Shown here: one piece after another, positions 35,201 to 46,254 of the stretch
Numbering within the stretch: position 1 is the stretch's first letter
Layout: every line of letters starts with the position of its first letter
Assembly: GCA_015680685.1 (NCBI GenBank)
Contig: MNCI01008852.1
Span: forward strand, 988,585 to 1,052,584
Direction of reading: 5' to 3'
Origin: Gnetum montanum
Lineage: Eukaryota; Streptophyta; Gnetopsida; Gnetales; Gnetaceae
DNA length: 64,000 nucleotides
Notes under the pieces: model-generated
What the model was told of the DNA's origin: nothing
What the model saw: the letters and a program-made list of their open reading frames with translations, nothing else
The model's database searches: none
Program-made: the position numbers and the translations under genes

Positions 35201-37410
35201 GTTCAACTAGGCTACTTCTTTGGCTACTAGGCTTTAGGAGAAGATCCTCAAACTCTCAAGGATGCCTCTACAATAATCCACCTATATTATGAATTTTATG
35301 TGGCTTATTTGAAGAGGTTTGTGGAGTTTTTCGGGTTGAGGAATGTCCAATGGGTGAGCCAAGACCTAGAACAACTCTCTAGGCCTTGGATAAAGCACAT
35401 TTATCCAACTATGTAGGCCCATAACCCATCATAGGAAGTTGGGGAGTCACTATTTTTTACCACCAAGGGATTTGATGGTAGGTAGTGTGCATCCCCTAAC
35501 AGCATGGGGGTGGAGCCTCTCACAATGCTAGCTGACATTAAGAGGGCCTTAGAGTTGTGCACTGAGGCTAACAAGACATCTAGGGCAAAGTTGAAATGGC
35601 CCATAGAGGAAGCAACACTAGCATCAAAGAAGCTTTCTAAGAGAAGGATCTCTTTTAAGCTTACTAGGTTACATCAGGTAGTCATTGGTATGTTTTAATT
35701 GGATTTTAGTTATTCTATGTTTTATGTCCTATGGCTATATTTTTGCTTCATGTGATAATATATTTTATGTATTATGGTTATAGATATGCATCAACACATG
35801 GCATCCCAAGCTATTACTATGGAGGAAGAACAAAGTCGTGCAACTACCAAAGCAGACAAGGAATAAAGGCATGCAGAGAAGGAACTCTTGTAGTAGCATG
35901 AGGGTGAAGGGTTAGCCAATGATGACTTGGATGACATAGATGTCTTATTTGATGGGCCCTTGCTAGGTGAACCACCTATCATCATCTTAAAGAAGGAAGA
36001 GAATCTAGGTATGCACACACCTTAATGCTACTCATTATAGCCTAAGGTTTTATGTTTGGTTTTCATTCTAACCATTCGATGATTGTTATGCTTGTTATAG
36101 TTCTTGAGCCACAAGTAGAGGCCTCTACACCTACGTTTTGCATGAAACCATGGGTAGAGATTTCAAATAAGATGGAGTTCATGTGTGGAGTGGCCAAGGA
36201 CATCATTGATTAGTTGTAATAGGTTGCAGCCAAGATTAGTAAGAACTATGTTTTATTTGCCTTAGTTGTTTTTCTATGGGTTGTATTCTTGTTATGGTTA
36301 TCTTAGGTTGTGGATTATGCCTATGGTTATATTTATGTTTATGCATTATTTGTAGTGCCATCAATTACATGGGACCTGAGTCATGACATGGAGTTCAACT
36401 CCTTGCCAAAGCTTCCCTTCAATGTTCAAAATGTACCACTAAAGTTGTATAAAACTTCCACTCATCTTATATTTTTATCTGTAAAAGCTTCATGGGAGTC
36501 CCAAAGGTTCAAAAAATCCCTATGGGAGGAAGTTTTGACCTTGAGGAAGGAGAATAAGAGACAAGCTGAGATGATCAGGGATCTTCAAGATTGTAAGGCC
36601 TTTGTGGAAGCACAAGTGGCTAACTCAAAGAACTTATGAACCAAAGAGATCACATGGGCCTAGTATTGGAATGTTATCCACAACAAGGTTTTCCTTGCTA
36701 GGGATATGGTGAAATAACAAATGTAGATGGATCTCATCTTTTCAAAGATCAAGGATTGGAAGGATTATTGTGCCTAGGTACTAGAATGGGATCAAGCACA
36801 AAAGGATCATAAGAGACAATACAAGGTTGATCAGGAGGCATACCTCAAGTGGCTTAGGAGAAGATAGCTAAATGGTGCAAGATGGAGTTTTTCATCAAGG
36901 AGATTTAGGTTGAGAGTGCTTACAAACTCTTTGACAGAACTCATGTGGTAGTCAAATCCCCTAATACTTAGGTCACTATGGCTATAGGTGAGGTCTCTAT
37001 GGCTATGGTGTCATGGAAGCCACAAAGATGGATGGGTGTGGATGAGATAAACATCCTCATAGGTATTAATCTTGGGGATTTTGACTAGGCCAACATGATA
37101 GAGGACTAGATTCTCCATCAGTTGGAGACTGGTCTTCAACATCTTCCCTTAGAGTTCATCAAGCCAAATTTCCCATAGGTTTCATATATTTTTTATTTTA
37201 GTTTTTTCTTAAGTTATAGGTTTATTATTGGTTATTGATTGGCTTTATGCTATTATATTTCAGGCACCTAGAGGCATTTGGAGAGGGTGGGGATGGCCCA
37301 CCACTTCCTCCTCTAGATGCCCCTTAGCTTCCTCTAGTTGTCTCATTTTAGTTGTCCTTATTGTTCATAGCATGATTTTTACATTTATTGTTGATTTTGA
37401 TGGCTATTGT
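32273..37410 (+). pseudogene. Intron-rich gene relic of unknown family
   Basis: Starts at an ATG reading MKKRGSSSKNPVIERADVVA. Coding-like blocks are separated by AT-rich stretches with GT...AG borders. Candidate exons: 32273-32391, 33662-34113, about 34210-34471, about 34535-35678, 35783-36010, 36101-36228, about 36356-37180 and about 37264-37340. Donors include aag|gtaggc, cag|gtagtc and ctag|gtatgc; acceptors include atgtag|ggcc, ttatag|atat, ttatag|ttct and ttcag|gcac. Blocks read MIKNDQTLVVAQTTLSVFTK, KTTHNWWMGPKHIKEK, TFYDLFGVSTEGTKFATKLA, and a Lys/Glu-rich coiled coil (LRKENKRQAEMIRDLQD) near 36540. A Pro-rich end (GPPLPPLDAP) follows. Stops interrupt several exons. I do not recognise the family; it may be a host pseudogene or an intron-bearing accessory ORF. 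Confidence 0.4.
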
Positions 37411-37999
37411 TAGCCAAGACTTTGATATGGCTAGTTTCATTATTATTGTTTATTATTATTTGAGTGTTTTACCACACAGTGTGGCTATGGCTATGTATGT
37501 TGTAAATATTTTGAATTTTAAGTTTTGATTTCAGTTTTAACTATATTATTCTAGTGTTCTGGTATTATCATGACTTTACAGTTTTAAGGTTTTAATGTTA
37601 CAAATGCTAGAAATGGCTACATTGGCTATCTTTGTTATAATATCATGAAATGGCTAGATGATATGGTTATAAGCTGAAATAAGAATAAGGTAAAAATATG
37701 CTTTCCAATTATAGGCCATGGTGACCCCATGTTGTTTAATTGATTTGCTAGTTCTAGGCCATGGGGGATCTTACATTGAAAGGAAACATATATTTTTCTT
37801 TATTTTGTGTTTTAAAATTTTTATGGGTTTTTTGACTTTAAAATTTTTATGTGATTTTCATGTTTATATCATGCTGAAAAGGAAGAAAGAAAAGGCTTTA
37901 CTAAGTAAAATAAAAATAAAAGAGAAATTCTTAGGTTATATGAAAAAGAGAGTTTAATATGAAATAAACAAAAGGATATAAACAGGTGAAATGAAATCT
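37411..37999. other. AT-rich stretch with no recognisable gene
   Basis: Lies between the intron-rich relic (plus strand) and the end of family-C gag-protease (minus strand). T-rich with short frames such as 37718-37957 that lack motifs. The junction between inserted DNA and family-C DNA should fall near 37960-38030. Confidence 0.35.
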
Positions 38000-38670
38000 A
38001 GGCTAACATGCTATAGGTACATATAGTTACATGGTCACAAGGGCATATAGTGGAAGGATTAGGGGTGTACATTACTTGTGCAAATGCTTCCTAATCTTTA
38101 AGAGATTAGGAAACATGTACAACCTGATTTTCACAAGTTTGTACTCTCCATCCCCTTCATTGACAATGTTAAAGGGGATCTCTTTCCATAGCCTGTCATG
38201 TGACATATTGTTGTCATTTTTGGCCTTCTCCACTCTCTTAGGTTGCTTAACTTTATGGTTGGAATTTTCTTCCTAAAACTTCACTTAAAACCCCTACTCT
38301 ATATTCATGTTGTTAATAGTCAGGGGAGCTACATTATCACCATGAATGATGATTTCACCTCCCTCATAAGGAAGGTGAATCTCTTGGTGGATAGATGAAG
38401 ATATGACTTGCCATTAAGTTAATCTTTCCAAGATAAGGTTGAATCCTGGTGTTTCCTCTACTATCAAGAAATTTGTAATTAAGGGGAATTTCTCTCCTAC
38501 CACAAAGTCTAAGGAGATAGACCCCTTAATAGCAACCCATGATCCATTACAAGATTTGAGAGCTGATGTTATCATATGTTGTATTTGTTCTATCAATCAT
38601 AAATGTTCAACTGTGGTGCATGGGATGACATTTGTTGTAGCCCCATTGTCTACATGCACTTGATGCATCT
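38000..38670 (-). pseudogene. Family-C protease relic and downstream linker
   Basis: On the minus strand near 38655 it reads VHVDNGATTNVIPCTTVEHL, the retropepsin active-site loop with Asn in place of Ser/Thr (DNGA for D[ST]GA). SISLDFVVGEKFPLITNFLI and a loop NLILERLT correspond to the flap and the YNAILGRxWL block of plant gypsy proteases. HQEIHLPYEGGE, then a block like the usual SSYHQKLKFP text, follows. Gag precedes it on the same strand. Confidence 0.7.
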
Positions 38671-41175
38671 TGTATTGGCCTATTCATATCATGATGAAAA
38701 GAGGAGCCTTGGTCACTTTGCCATTTTGGGGACTAGCTTTGATTTTGCTATCATGAAACACTAGCGATGTTGACTTTGTCTCTTCTAATGAAAAAGGCAC
38801 CATCACTACATGGATGGATCCCTCATTAGCAGGTATGTCCTTGCTAATGGGGATGAAGGTCAACAGCTTGACTAGTGCTTTACAATGTGTAGCAGAATTC
38901 ATAACAAGGTTATACAAACTCAAGGTTGTATTTTTCTATTTTAGAGACTGCTTGAATTGTTCCATTATATTTAGGAAGTTTTTTTCATTGAAAATGGATT
39001 TTTCACCCTAGTTGTGCTTAACTTCCTCCATGTACCCCAAAATGGTACTTCATTTTTGGATTATTATTGTTTCTTCTCCTCTTTTCCTCTTCCTTGGCTC
39101 TTAGATTCCTCTTGTGGGTTGCTTGTAAAAGTAGCTTGGGTTGTGGAGGTCATGGGTATTGACGATATAGGGTGGGATTTTGAAGGTCCACTTCCTTCCA
39201 TGCCTTGGCCTACTTATCATCTTTGTTGTTAGGCTTTTTCTTAGGCTTCTTGCTCTACTTGGTTAAGGACTTTTGGTTATTGTTGGTTGTTTGAGAGGAA
39301 GAGGCCATGAAATTAGCCACAACAGGAGTTCATTACATCTTTAAAGGGGTTGGTTGGGTTGTGGTTGGCTAGGGCACCCTAATGATAAAGGGATCTTTGA
39401 GGATTTTTAGTGATAGTATCCTTACAATAAAATGGGGCTTTGAGTAAGTGGAAGTTGAAGAGCCCCTTTCATTATGAGGGGGTACCTAAATCATAAATGG
39501 TTCCCTTGTAGGCCTTCAATTATCATCAACATTAAACACTAATATTATGTGGGAGCTTTTATTGACATTTAATAAATCTTTGTACATATTCATCAACCAG
39601 TTCTAAGGTTGGACATGGTTAGAAGAATCTAGAACCAACTCACCTCTATCTATTATCTTTTGTAGGTCATCCTTTAGCACAAGATAGAAGTTAGTGTCAT
39701 GACTAGGCAATTGATGATTGTGACAAAAGCTATTAAGCTTAAAATGATTAGGTACTTGAGGATCATCTTTTGTTGCTCAAGTGGAATCCTTGGCTATCTC
39801 ACATAACGTGTCATACTTCTTGTAAGCAATTTCGATCATTTGCTTGTATTGGATCCTTCCACTCTTCAGTAGTTGATGTAAGAGTTCATATGGTTTCAGT
39901 ACTATCTTTTTGCTTACAGTAGAATCTAGAGGTAGTCGATGTAGTGGCCCCAAATGGTGAATGTTAGTTGTTTTGATTATTAATAGGGGCCTTGGGTTAA
40001 TTATTTCTTGATCCTTGATTGGTGATCTTGGTTTCCTAGGCCACCATTGCCACTACACATTTTTTTTTGCTTACTCCTCTTCTTATCTCTCCATGCTGAT
40101 TCTTATATGCCATGTAGGAATGATCATGTCTAGCCTCCATGCCATCCTCTATGTTCTTTGTCTGAGAGAAGGCTTGACTTAGTGACTATGCATCAAGATA
40201 GTATTATTTAGACTTGATGAAATCATTAACCATCTTCTATACTATAGCCAAAAGATGGATTTTGGCTATAGGTTCTAATATCTAATTAAGTAGATTTTTC
40301 CATCATTAGATGAACTTATACATTGGTTCAAGAGGTCCTTGCTTGACCTTAATTAGTTGGTCAAGGATGGTATTAGGCTTCATGTTGTAGTTGAAGTGGT
40401 TAACGAATTGTGTGATCAAGTCTTCAAGAGAGGATATAGATCCTCTCAGTAGGGCACAATACTAGTCAAGTGCTTTTCTTGTAAGGGACATAAGGAATAT
40501 TCTCATGATTGTATGTAGCCAAGATTGTAACAATAAGCACTTGGATCAGAAGATTACGAGGTGGGCATTCAAGTCACCTTCACCACTATACTTTGTAAAT
40601 TGAGGGATGGGAACACCAAGAGGAAGCGTTAGAGGTGGGACCATGGGATTGATGAGATCATCTTGGTAAAAGTCCATGATCTTAATTCTTTTAGATGTAG
40701 AGGCTCTTTAACTCCTTTGTTAAGTTGGATCATTCAAAAGGCTTGATTCAGGCCCTGTGGTACCCTAGATGGTTGTGGTGTTTTCACAAAGGGCTATGGT
40801 TTTTGTTGGAAGGCCTATGGCCTCACTATCAGTTGTAGCACCAAGAGGATAGGTTGTGTCATCATGGTAGTGGACAAGCCAAATAAAGAAAACGATATTT
40901 GTGCTGATATTTGAGGCATAAACAAGATGAAATGGGTGTGTGATCCTTTGGTTACTTAGGGCCCTATAGTGGATCCCATCTAGGTAGTTAGAGGATTGGT
41001 GGTGATGACCACCACCGATGATGGTTGCACTAACCTAGATTAGATGGAAAATGACATGGAAAAGTGGAATGTGATGGACTATAGCACCGATTATGTTTGA
41101 TGCATGACTATGAATAGTGTGGGTTTGAACATGGTAGGGTAAGAAAGGGTAGAGGATTGTGGAATCTATTCCATG
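38671..41175 (-). pseudogene. Family-C gag relic, main part
   Basis: The Gag core is read on the minus strand from about 40605: FTKYSGEGDLNAHLVIF, SLTRKALD followed by a stop and YCALLRGSISS, LEDLITQFVNHFNYNMK and QLIKVKQGPLEPMYKFI. These match plant Retrotrans_gag (GxGDxxxHLxxF, LTxxALxWYxxLxxGSIxSxxDL, F...F, Q.....E.....F). The stretch before it (41170-40610) is Pro/Ser-rich and the stretch after (39900-38700) is Lys/Asn-rich. It is interrupted at 41175/41181 by element E and resumes beyond 57931. Confidence 0.65.
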
Positions 41176-41180
41176 AAGGA
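41176..41180. repeat. Left target duplication of element E (aagga)
   Basis: aagga here and gagga at 57932-57936 flank element E. They differ by one A/G transition, in keeping with the age of the insertion. Confidence 0.6.
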
Positions 41181-42226
41181 TGTGGATCATTGAACTTAGA
41201 AGGGGAGGGGGATGAATAAGTTCCTTGAAATAAAATTATTTGTGACAAAGCACACACACCAAATTTAACATGGTTTCCCAAATTGGGTATTCCACATTTG
41301 GAAAGTAGTTTGCAAGCACACCTCTAGACTTTGTTGCTTTGAAATATGGTTTGAAGGGTACCACACCCTATACAAGATCTAAGCTCCACTCTAGAGTGAT
41401 TCATCCCTACAAATATGCTCAACCTTGTAAGGTTTTGACAAGCTTATAATGTGGTTTACAATATCCCATAACCTTTATAATCTTGAGCTCCACTTTGAAG
41501 TGTTGTGATGCTACACCAACACTCAATCCCATAGGATCTTGACAAGCTCAAGCAAGATGCCTTCCCCAAAGAAGCGCATCAACCCTGTAGGGCAATAGAA
41601 GAGAATAATAATTACAAGGAATGAATGCAACTTAGTTTTGTGATCCTTGTACTTAAGGTATAGTTCACTTTACAATAGAAAAAAGATAATACAATGAGAA
41701 GAAACAATGATTGTCAAATGATTACACAATGATTATACAAATGCTTGCATATTTCCTAATAAAAATGATATCTTCTTATAGCCACTATGTTTTCAAATTC
41801 ATCTTGAAACTCATGCAATGATTATTTAATGATCATGGAAGGCATCTTCTTTGTGGCTGAGACATCTTTCTACATTTGGCCTCCATTCTAGGAAGACATC
41901 TTTTTGTAATTGGCCTTCATTTTGGGAAGACATATTTGTCTAGTGAAATATGTCTTTGTTTGATGAAAGATGTCTACTATTTTGTAGAGATGTCTTTGCT
42001 TGTGTTGCCTTCAATTCTACCAAGGCATCTACCATTTCTTGAAGACTTCCTTCTTCATCCTTTCATTGCACTTTGAATTCTTCATTCCTTGTCCCTATTC
42101 TTGAGCTTATGTAAATATTCTTGTCTAAATCCAAGTTCTTGTTCTACAAACAAAATAATCACACAACCTTACAAATAATCTTGTTCTGCATTTTCCTTAT
42201 CATTTTGACATACCAAAAGGTCCACA
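41181..42226 (-). repeat. 3' LTR of element E (1046 bp)
   Basis: Plus-strand ends are TGTGGATCATTGAAC and CCAAAAGGTCCACA. Colinear with 56870-57931: both share agcacacctctagactttgt and a run of (a/g)tgtctt(t/c)-type repeats in aagacatc/gatgtctt form near 41850-42030. On the minus strand it starts TGTGGACC. Confidence 0.85.
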
Positions 42227-42240
42227 ATCTCTCACTTTTT
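42227..42240 (-). other. Polypurine tract of element E
   Basis: The minus strand reads aaaaagtgagagat directly before the 3' LTR start TGTGGACC, the expected position for plus-strand priming. Confidence 0.65.
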
Positions 42241-42640
42241 GGTAATGTTCAAAACTTAAGAAAATGGGTTATTTTTGTCCTAATATATAACAATGATGTA
42301 AAATAATTTTTAAGCTTCCTATCCTCCTTTTTTGACATAACCAAAAAGGATAAAGCATGTAAATAAAGTACATATAAATAGACCAATGAAATCATTAAGA
42401 CATATAAAGTCCTATGGCTGCCAAGGATTAAGATAAAGCATTATGATGTAAGGGAGTGCAATAGTGTCAGAAAAATAAAGAGCAATGGTATACCATAGAG
42501 ATAACAAGGAAAAACACCAACTATTTATAAGTCATCCAAAAATTGTTACAACCCAAACTATCCATGCTCACATCAAAGCACAACTATCCTCAACTATTAC
42601 ATAACATCAGTCACATATGTGCAAAGTCCCAAAATCACAT
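42241..42640 (-). other. Element E 3' non-coding region
   Basis: AT-rich with no gene seen. Just beyond it, two copies of the palindrome cacatatgtg occur close together (about 42612-42654), function unknown. Confidence 0.4.
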
Positions 42641-43045
42641 ATGTGATAGCCAAAAAATATCTCCTTTTTGAGCATCAACAAAATGAGAGAAAAGAACCAC
42701 CCAAGGTCTCAATCACTAACTTCAATTGCATCCTCAAACTCTACATCCTCTACTGCTATGGATGGACGATAGGTCTTCTCCTCATCATCATCACTATAGG
42801 TGTTAGGATGTCTTGATCTCTACATATTCTCATTAGAGGACTTAATCTACTAAATGAGGGATTACTTAGGATGAAGCTTCACTCGAACCTGAGATGAAGC
42901 TAGTGGAGCTAATGGAGCTATAGGTTGCTAGATTGGTACCCATTGGGATGTGGTCCTAAAGATGATTTCAAGAGCCTATTGTTCAAATGAGCTAGGAGCA
43001 TCCGTTGAAGGAGGAACTGAGTAAGTAAGAGGTACTAGGTCATTT
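42641..43045 (-). pseudogene. C-terminal part of the element E accessory ORF
   Basis: On the minus strand, Pro/Ser-rich text reads SVPPSTDAPSSFEQ, TTSQWVPI and PIAPLAPLASSQVRVK. It is followed by acidic text SDDDEEKTYRPSIAVEDVEF and EDAIEVSD. Low-complexity composition like the tail of the extra ORF in element A1. It would join the part at 53690-54640 if the viral insertion were absent; that join is inference. Confidence 0.3.
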
Positions 43046-43070
43046 GATGTCTATAAGAGAAATAGACATC
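43046..43070. repeat. 9-bp perfect hairpin at the left edge of the viral block
   Basis: gatgtctat (43046-43054) and atagacatc (43062-43070) are perfect inverted repeats around a 7-nt loop. The recognisable viral sequence starts at the next base with the primer-site homologue. The hairpin may be a scar of the junction or a filler made during end joining. Confidence 0.7.
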
Positions 43071-43083
43071 TAGTATCGGAGCC
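43071..43083 (+). other. Caulimovirid primer binding site, plus-strand copy
   Basis: tagtatcggagcc corresponds to tggtatcagagcc, the initiator tRNA-Met complement used by plant pararetroviruses, with transitions only. The polyprotein ATG follows 31 bases downstream at 43114. Confidence 0.7.
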
Positions 43084-43113
43084 TTGATAGAAGTTGACGT
43101 GAATGATCCAGTA

Positions 43114-43818
43114 ATGAGTCATGAAAGATGGTGATGCCGCAACGATGCATGTTCGCATGAGCCCAAATGGCCCCATTGGCACTCAGAAGATGATGTTTGT
43201 TGGTATGCCCCCGAATGGAATGCTAAAAGAATGATTGTAGAAAATATTGCTTCACTTGCTAAATCACTCTTCAACAACGAACATAGGTACATGCGTCCTA
43301 ATAGCTTTGGTGCTTTATATTGGGAAGTTCTTGCAAAGCCTGTTGCAGAACGAGTTGCTTTAATGTCAAAATATTTCTGGTCTATGGGAACATGTTATGT
43401 ATCCACTCCCAACCTCATGATTAGAGAAGTTCCAAAGACAACAATGTTTCGTTGTAATTTTGTTTTAAGCCTTTGCCCAGAACCCAATGAATCTTTACAA
43501 CCAGCTAAATCCATTACCCCTAGAGTTGTGTTTGAAATTTCCAAATTGCCTGATGATAAATTTGAAAACATACTTGATCCTCCACAACCTCCTATTACCC
43601 AAATCGAAGCCTATGATAAATATGGTAGATGTTACCTTTATCCTAACTTACCCTCAACCTCACGCACTGTTCCTATAATTCCTGATTTAAATCAAGAAGC
43701 TAGTCCATTTGAAGAAGAAGATAGAATCCTTTTACAAAATGCTACTACAACTTCAGCTCGATTCTATGATGAGACAAGTAGACCTATTTATGATGAAGCA
43801 ACAGAAGCCTTGATCTAG
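43114..43818 (+). pseudogene. Viral polyprotein N-terminal region, plus-strand copy
   Basis: ATG at 43114 begins MSHERW, then TGA, then CRNDACSHEP and WPHWHSEDDVCWYAPEW in the same frame, leading into the open stretch 43231-43818. The corresponding ATG in the full copy (52885) reads ACG. The first 40 codons are rich in Cys, His and Trp, which suggests metal binding. The following 190 codons contain WEVLAKPVAERVALMSKYFW, an aromatic/Pro segment and DEATEAL before a stop. No similarity to known caulimovirid domains was recognised in this N-terminal part. Confidence 0.65.
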
Positions 43819-44178
43819 GAAGCGAAAAATTGGAGATTCCGAGTGCAAGTATTGAATATGCTAATTCAACAACGGATTGAAGATGAGGATGAGATGATGA
43901 GGATTGATGAAGAAATTGATGAGGATATGGTAGATTATTATGAAGAAGATGGAGAAATTCACCATCGGCTACATATGTTTAGATCCAACAGTATGCAGTT
44001 AACAGAAGCAGATGCATCATAGCCTAGAGAAATATCAGAAGCTCAAAAGGACATTCTACCTTTTGTATAAGCCATTAAGAAGAAAAAGTCTTTTCTCTCT
44101 GGAGAGCACAAGGATATTCAGTTACCAGATATCCCGAAAGATGCAATCTACAAGTTTTCCAATACCTTTTCTGCTAGA

Positions 44179-44667
44179 ATGTCTACATTGATCAAACAGA
44201 CCGAAGCTCTGCTGGACATAAAAGGTAAAGGAATTCACCATGTTTTCTTACCAATGTTTACAGAAGAAGAAATAGAAAAGTGGAAGAAACAAGGATATAA
44301 TTATGTGCATTTGGGTCAAATGGATATCATGGTTAGTCCAAAATTTAATTATGATATAGGAGCAAAATATGTTGTTACTATGCTAGATAGTAGAGTAATT
44401 GGTGATGGAATTAGTATAGATCCAGAAGTTGCTTGGGAAAAAGAAAAAATTTATCAATTTTACAAAAGATTAGATACTGATGCTTTGTGTACAGTTCAAC
44501 CTAATTATCAGTTAGCTTTAGCTGATGTTTATATGACAAGTGCTTTACTGCTTTGTATTGAAGTCCATGGTGTTAAGTTATTGCTTGGTTCCGTATATGC
44601 CGCTGTTGCTACAAGAGGAACATTTCAATTATTGAATACAATTTTAATGAATCATAAACTGAACTAG
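44179..44667 (+). pseudogene. Viral movement protein region (30K type), plus-strand copy
   Basis: An open frame of 162 codons shares its frame with the N-terminal region. It reads YVHLGQMDIMVSPKFNYDIG, VVTMLDSRVIGDGISI and SALLLCIEVHGVKLLLGSVY. The pattern of a beta-rich core with LDxR and a late G....GS is that of 30K movement proteins of caulimovirids, which let virus move through plasmodesmata. Similar to 51824-51357 on the minus strand. A frame change follows before 44994. Confidence 0.65.
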
Positions 44668-44993
44668 GGAGTACAGTTTCTGAAAGGAAGCCAACATCTT
44701 ATCCAGTGTGGCAGAAGTATTTAGACCCCGAGTTATGTTCAATCATTTCCAAAGATCCAGCACCTCCTACAAGACCAAGAATTCAAGACTTATGAGAAGC
44801 CAAAGTTGTGCTAGAGTCAATATTTGATGCAATAGTTTGGGAGATCAGCAGTGATCATGCTCGAGCAATTCCATCAGTTCTATCACCAAGAAAGTTATTT
44901 GAGAAGCCAAGTTCATCAAAACAAGTAGAAGGATCTACTTCACCAAATTTTGATACCCAAGGTATAATGTTTAAATTCTAGCATAAACTTCAT

Positions 44994-45500
44994 ATGTTTC
45001 AACAAACCTCCTACTGTCAGTATGGAGATAGAAGAATGTTGAGTGGTGGAAGATGGCCTCCTCAAGCTACTTATTTAAAAATAGCGTCAAAAATAGATCT
45101 GCCTCAAACTCGAGCAGACTGTAGTTACTTGCTTGAGCATTCTCTCAATAGTGCTACGGATCAACAATCAGAAATCTACCAGCTAAATTATTTAGGGCAT
45201 TGGATGTCATACGCATCACAACACATTCAACAAGTTGAAGATCAGTTAGACACAATTGAAAGTTCTGTTGATAAGATTGGTGATCAAGTAAGTGAAATGT
45301 CAAAGGAAATGGCAGACCATCTTGCAGCCTATGAAGTAATCCAACAGGATAGAGAAACAAAGCTTCAATAGAATCAAGCGAGCAGGAAAACATTGAAATT
45401 TCATGAGATTTTGACCTTAGAAAATCAAATGAGGTTGTCTGTCCCTCCAGCTAAGGAAACCACTATTCCAGTTCAACCCTCTCCGAAATCAGAAACTATA
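44994..45500 (+). pseudogene. Viral coiled-coil region, plus-strand copy
   Basis: Open to 45371 as LHMFQQTSYCQYGDRRML-like text, then HIQQVEDQLDTIESSVDKI and SEMSKEMADHLAAYEVI, a clear heptad pattern. Similar to 51065-50530 on the minus strand. It is cut at 45500, so coat, protease and polymerase regions are missing from this copy. Confidence 0.65.
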
Positions 45501-45507
45501 GATACCA
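45501..45507 (-). other. Truncated primer binding site at the downstream end of the viral unit
   Basis: The minus strand reads ccaatctggtatc, matching the sequence at the upstream end (ccaatctggtatcaaagcc). It breaks off after tggtatc, where the inverted partial copy begins. Confidence 0.7.
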
Positions 45508-46162
45508 GATTGGGGTTGACTCCTCGAGCCATGACTAGTGTACGCAGTGCTTGCCTCATAGTTACATGAAACCTAGCAGGACTATCAAAGTGCATAAACG
45601 TCTGCCTAGGACACGATCCGGAGGACTCAGCAAGCCATATCACATCCATGATATGACGACAAAGCTCTACGTCAACAACGCGCTCTTCTCTCTTGGCACT
45701 TTTTAGGATGGAGCTATCGGACTACCTCCCAGCCAAACCTTCAGACGGTATTCAACAAACACCTTTGCCTTGGGCAAAAACTAATTATGGTACACCTAAC
45801 CAAGAGAATTTCTGTAACACTAGGGTTGCTCAGAAAACACAATGCAAGCGGATTCAAAACCAGATAGCAACTAGGTGATCATATATCAGTAAAGCAAGAG
45901 CAGCAAGATAGCACACAACAGCAATGAGTATGCCGATTAAACAAATCAGAAATTGGATTTCATCAAGGTGCATAATTGCAAGGATTGCAAACAAATCTTC
46001 ACACACTTCTTATTGTAAAAAGCTTACAAGAAGGAAGGGATTACAAAGCATAGCAACTGTACTATGGGACTTCTATTCTATCAGACTTCTCAGACTCATA
46101 CCTCATATCTCATTCCTCATATCATATCATATTCCTCTATCTCATATTATGGCCTTGCCTCT
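45508..46162 (-). other. Viral leader region of the pregenomic RNA
   Basis: About 650 bp between the TATA box and the primer site with no long frame. Just downstream of the TATA box the sequence is a degenerate array of gatatgag/tcatat units (46095-46150), a purine-rich run on the sense strand. Caulimovirid leaders are typically long, structured and non-coding. Nearer the primer site the composition is more balanced and contains several CpG-bearing stretches. Confidence 0.55.
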
Positions 46163-46170
46163 TATTTATA
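46163..46170 (-). promoter_or_regulatory. TATA box of the viral promoter
   Basis: The minus strand reads gttataaataagagg, about 85 bp after the polyprotein stop and 650 bp before the primer site, where a caulimovirid pregenomic promoter is expected. Confidence 0.6.
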
Positions 46171-46207
46171 ACTTTGAGGTAGGTTGTTGGCATACAAGCC
46201 ACACCAA

Positions 46208-46244
46208 TGACTCAGCACACCTACACACTTATCTAGATGACTCA
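46208..46244 (-). promoter_or_regulatory. Paired TGACTCA motifs upstream of the viral TATA box
   Basis: TGACTCA occurs at 46208-46214 and 46238-46244, 30 bp apart and 38-75 bp upstream of the TATA box on the transcribed strand. TGACTCA is a bZIP (GCN4-like) recognition core. Nearby agataag and tagataagg match GATA cores. Binding is inference. Confidence 0.4.
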
Positions 46245-46254
46245 CAATCCTTAT

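Larger units (their letters stand above)
43071..45507 (+). mobile_element. Endogenous caulimovirid, partial copy (plus strand): primer site to coiled-coil region
   Basis: Begins at a tRNA-Met primer-site homologue and runs through the N-terminal and movement-protein regions to the coiled-coil region. It is colinear with the minus-strand copy from 52928 down to about 50530 and very similar to it. It ends where ctatagataccaga switches from coding sequence to the primer-site edge of the adjacent minus-strand genome. Frames are interrupted at the seventh codon, after 43818 and between 44667 and 44994. Some stretches broken in the other copy are open here and vice versa, so the breaks arose after the two copies separated. 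Confidence 0.85.
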
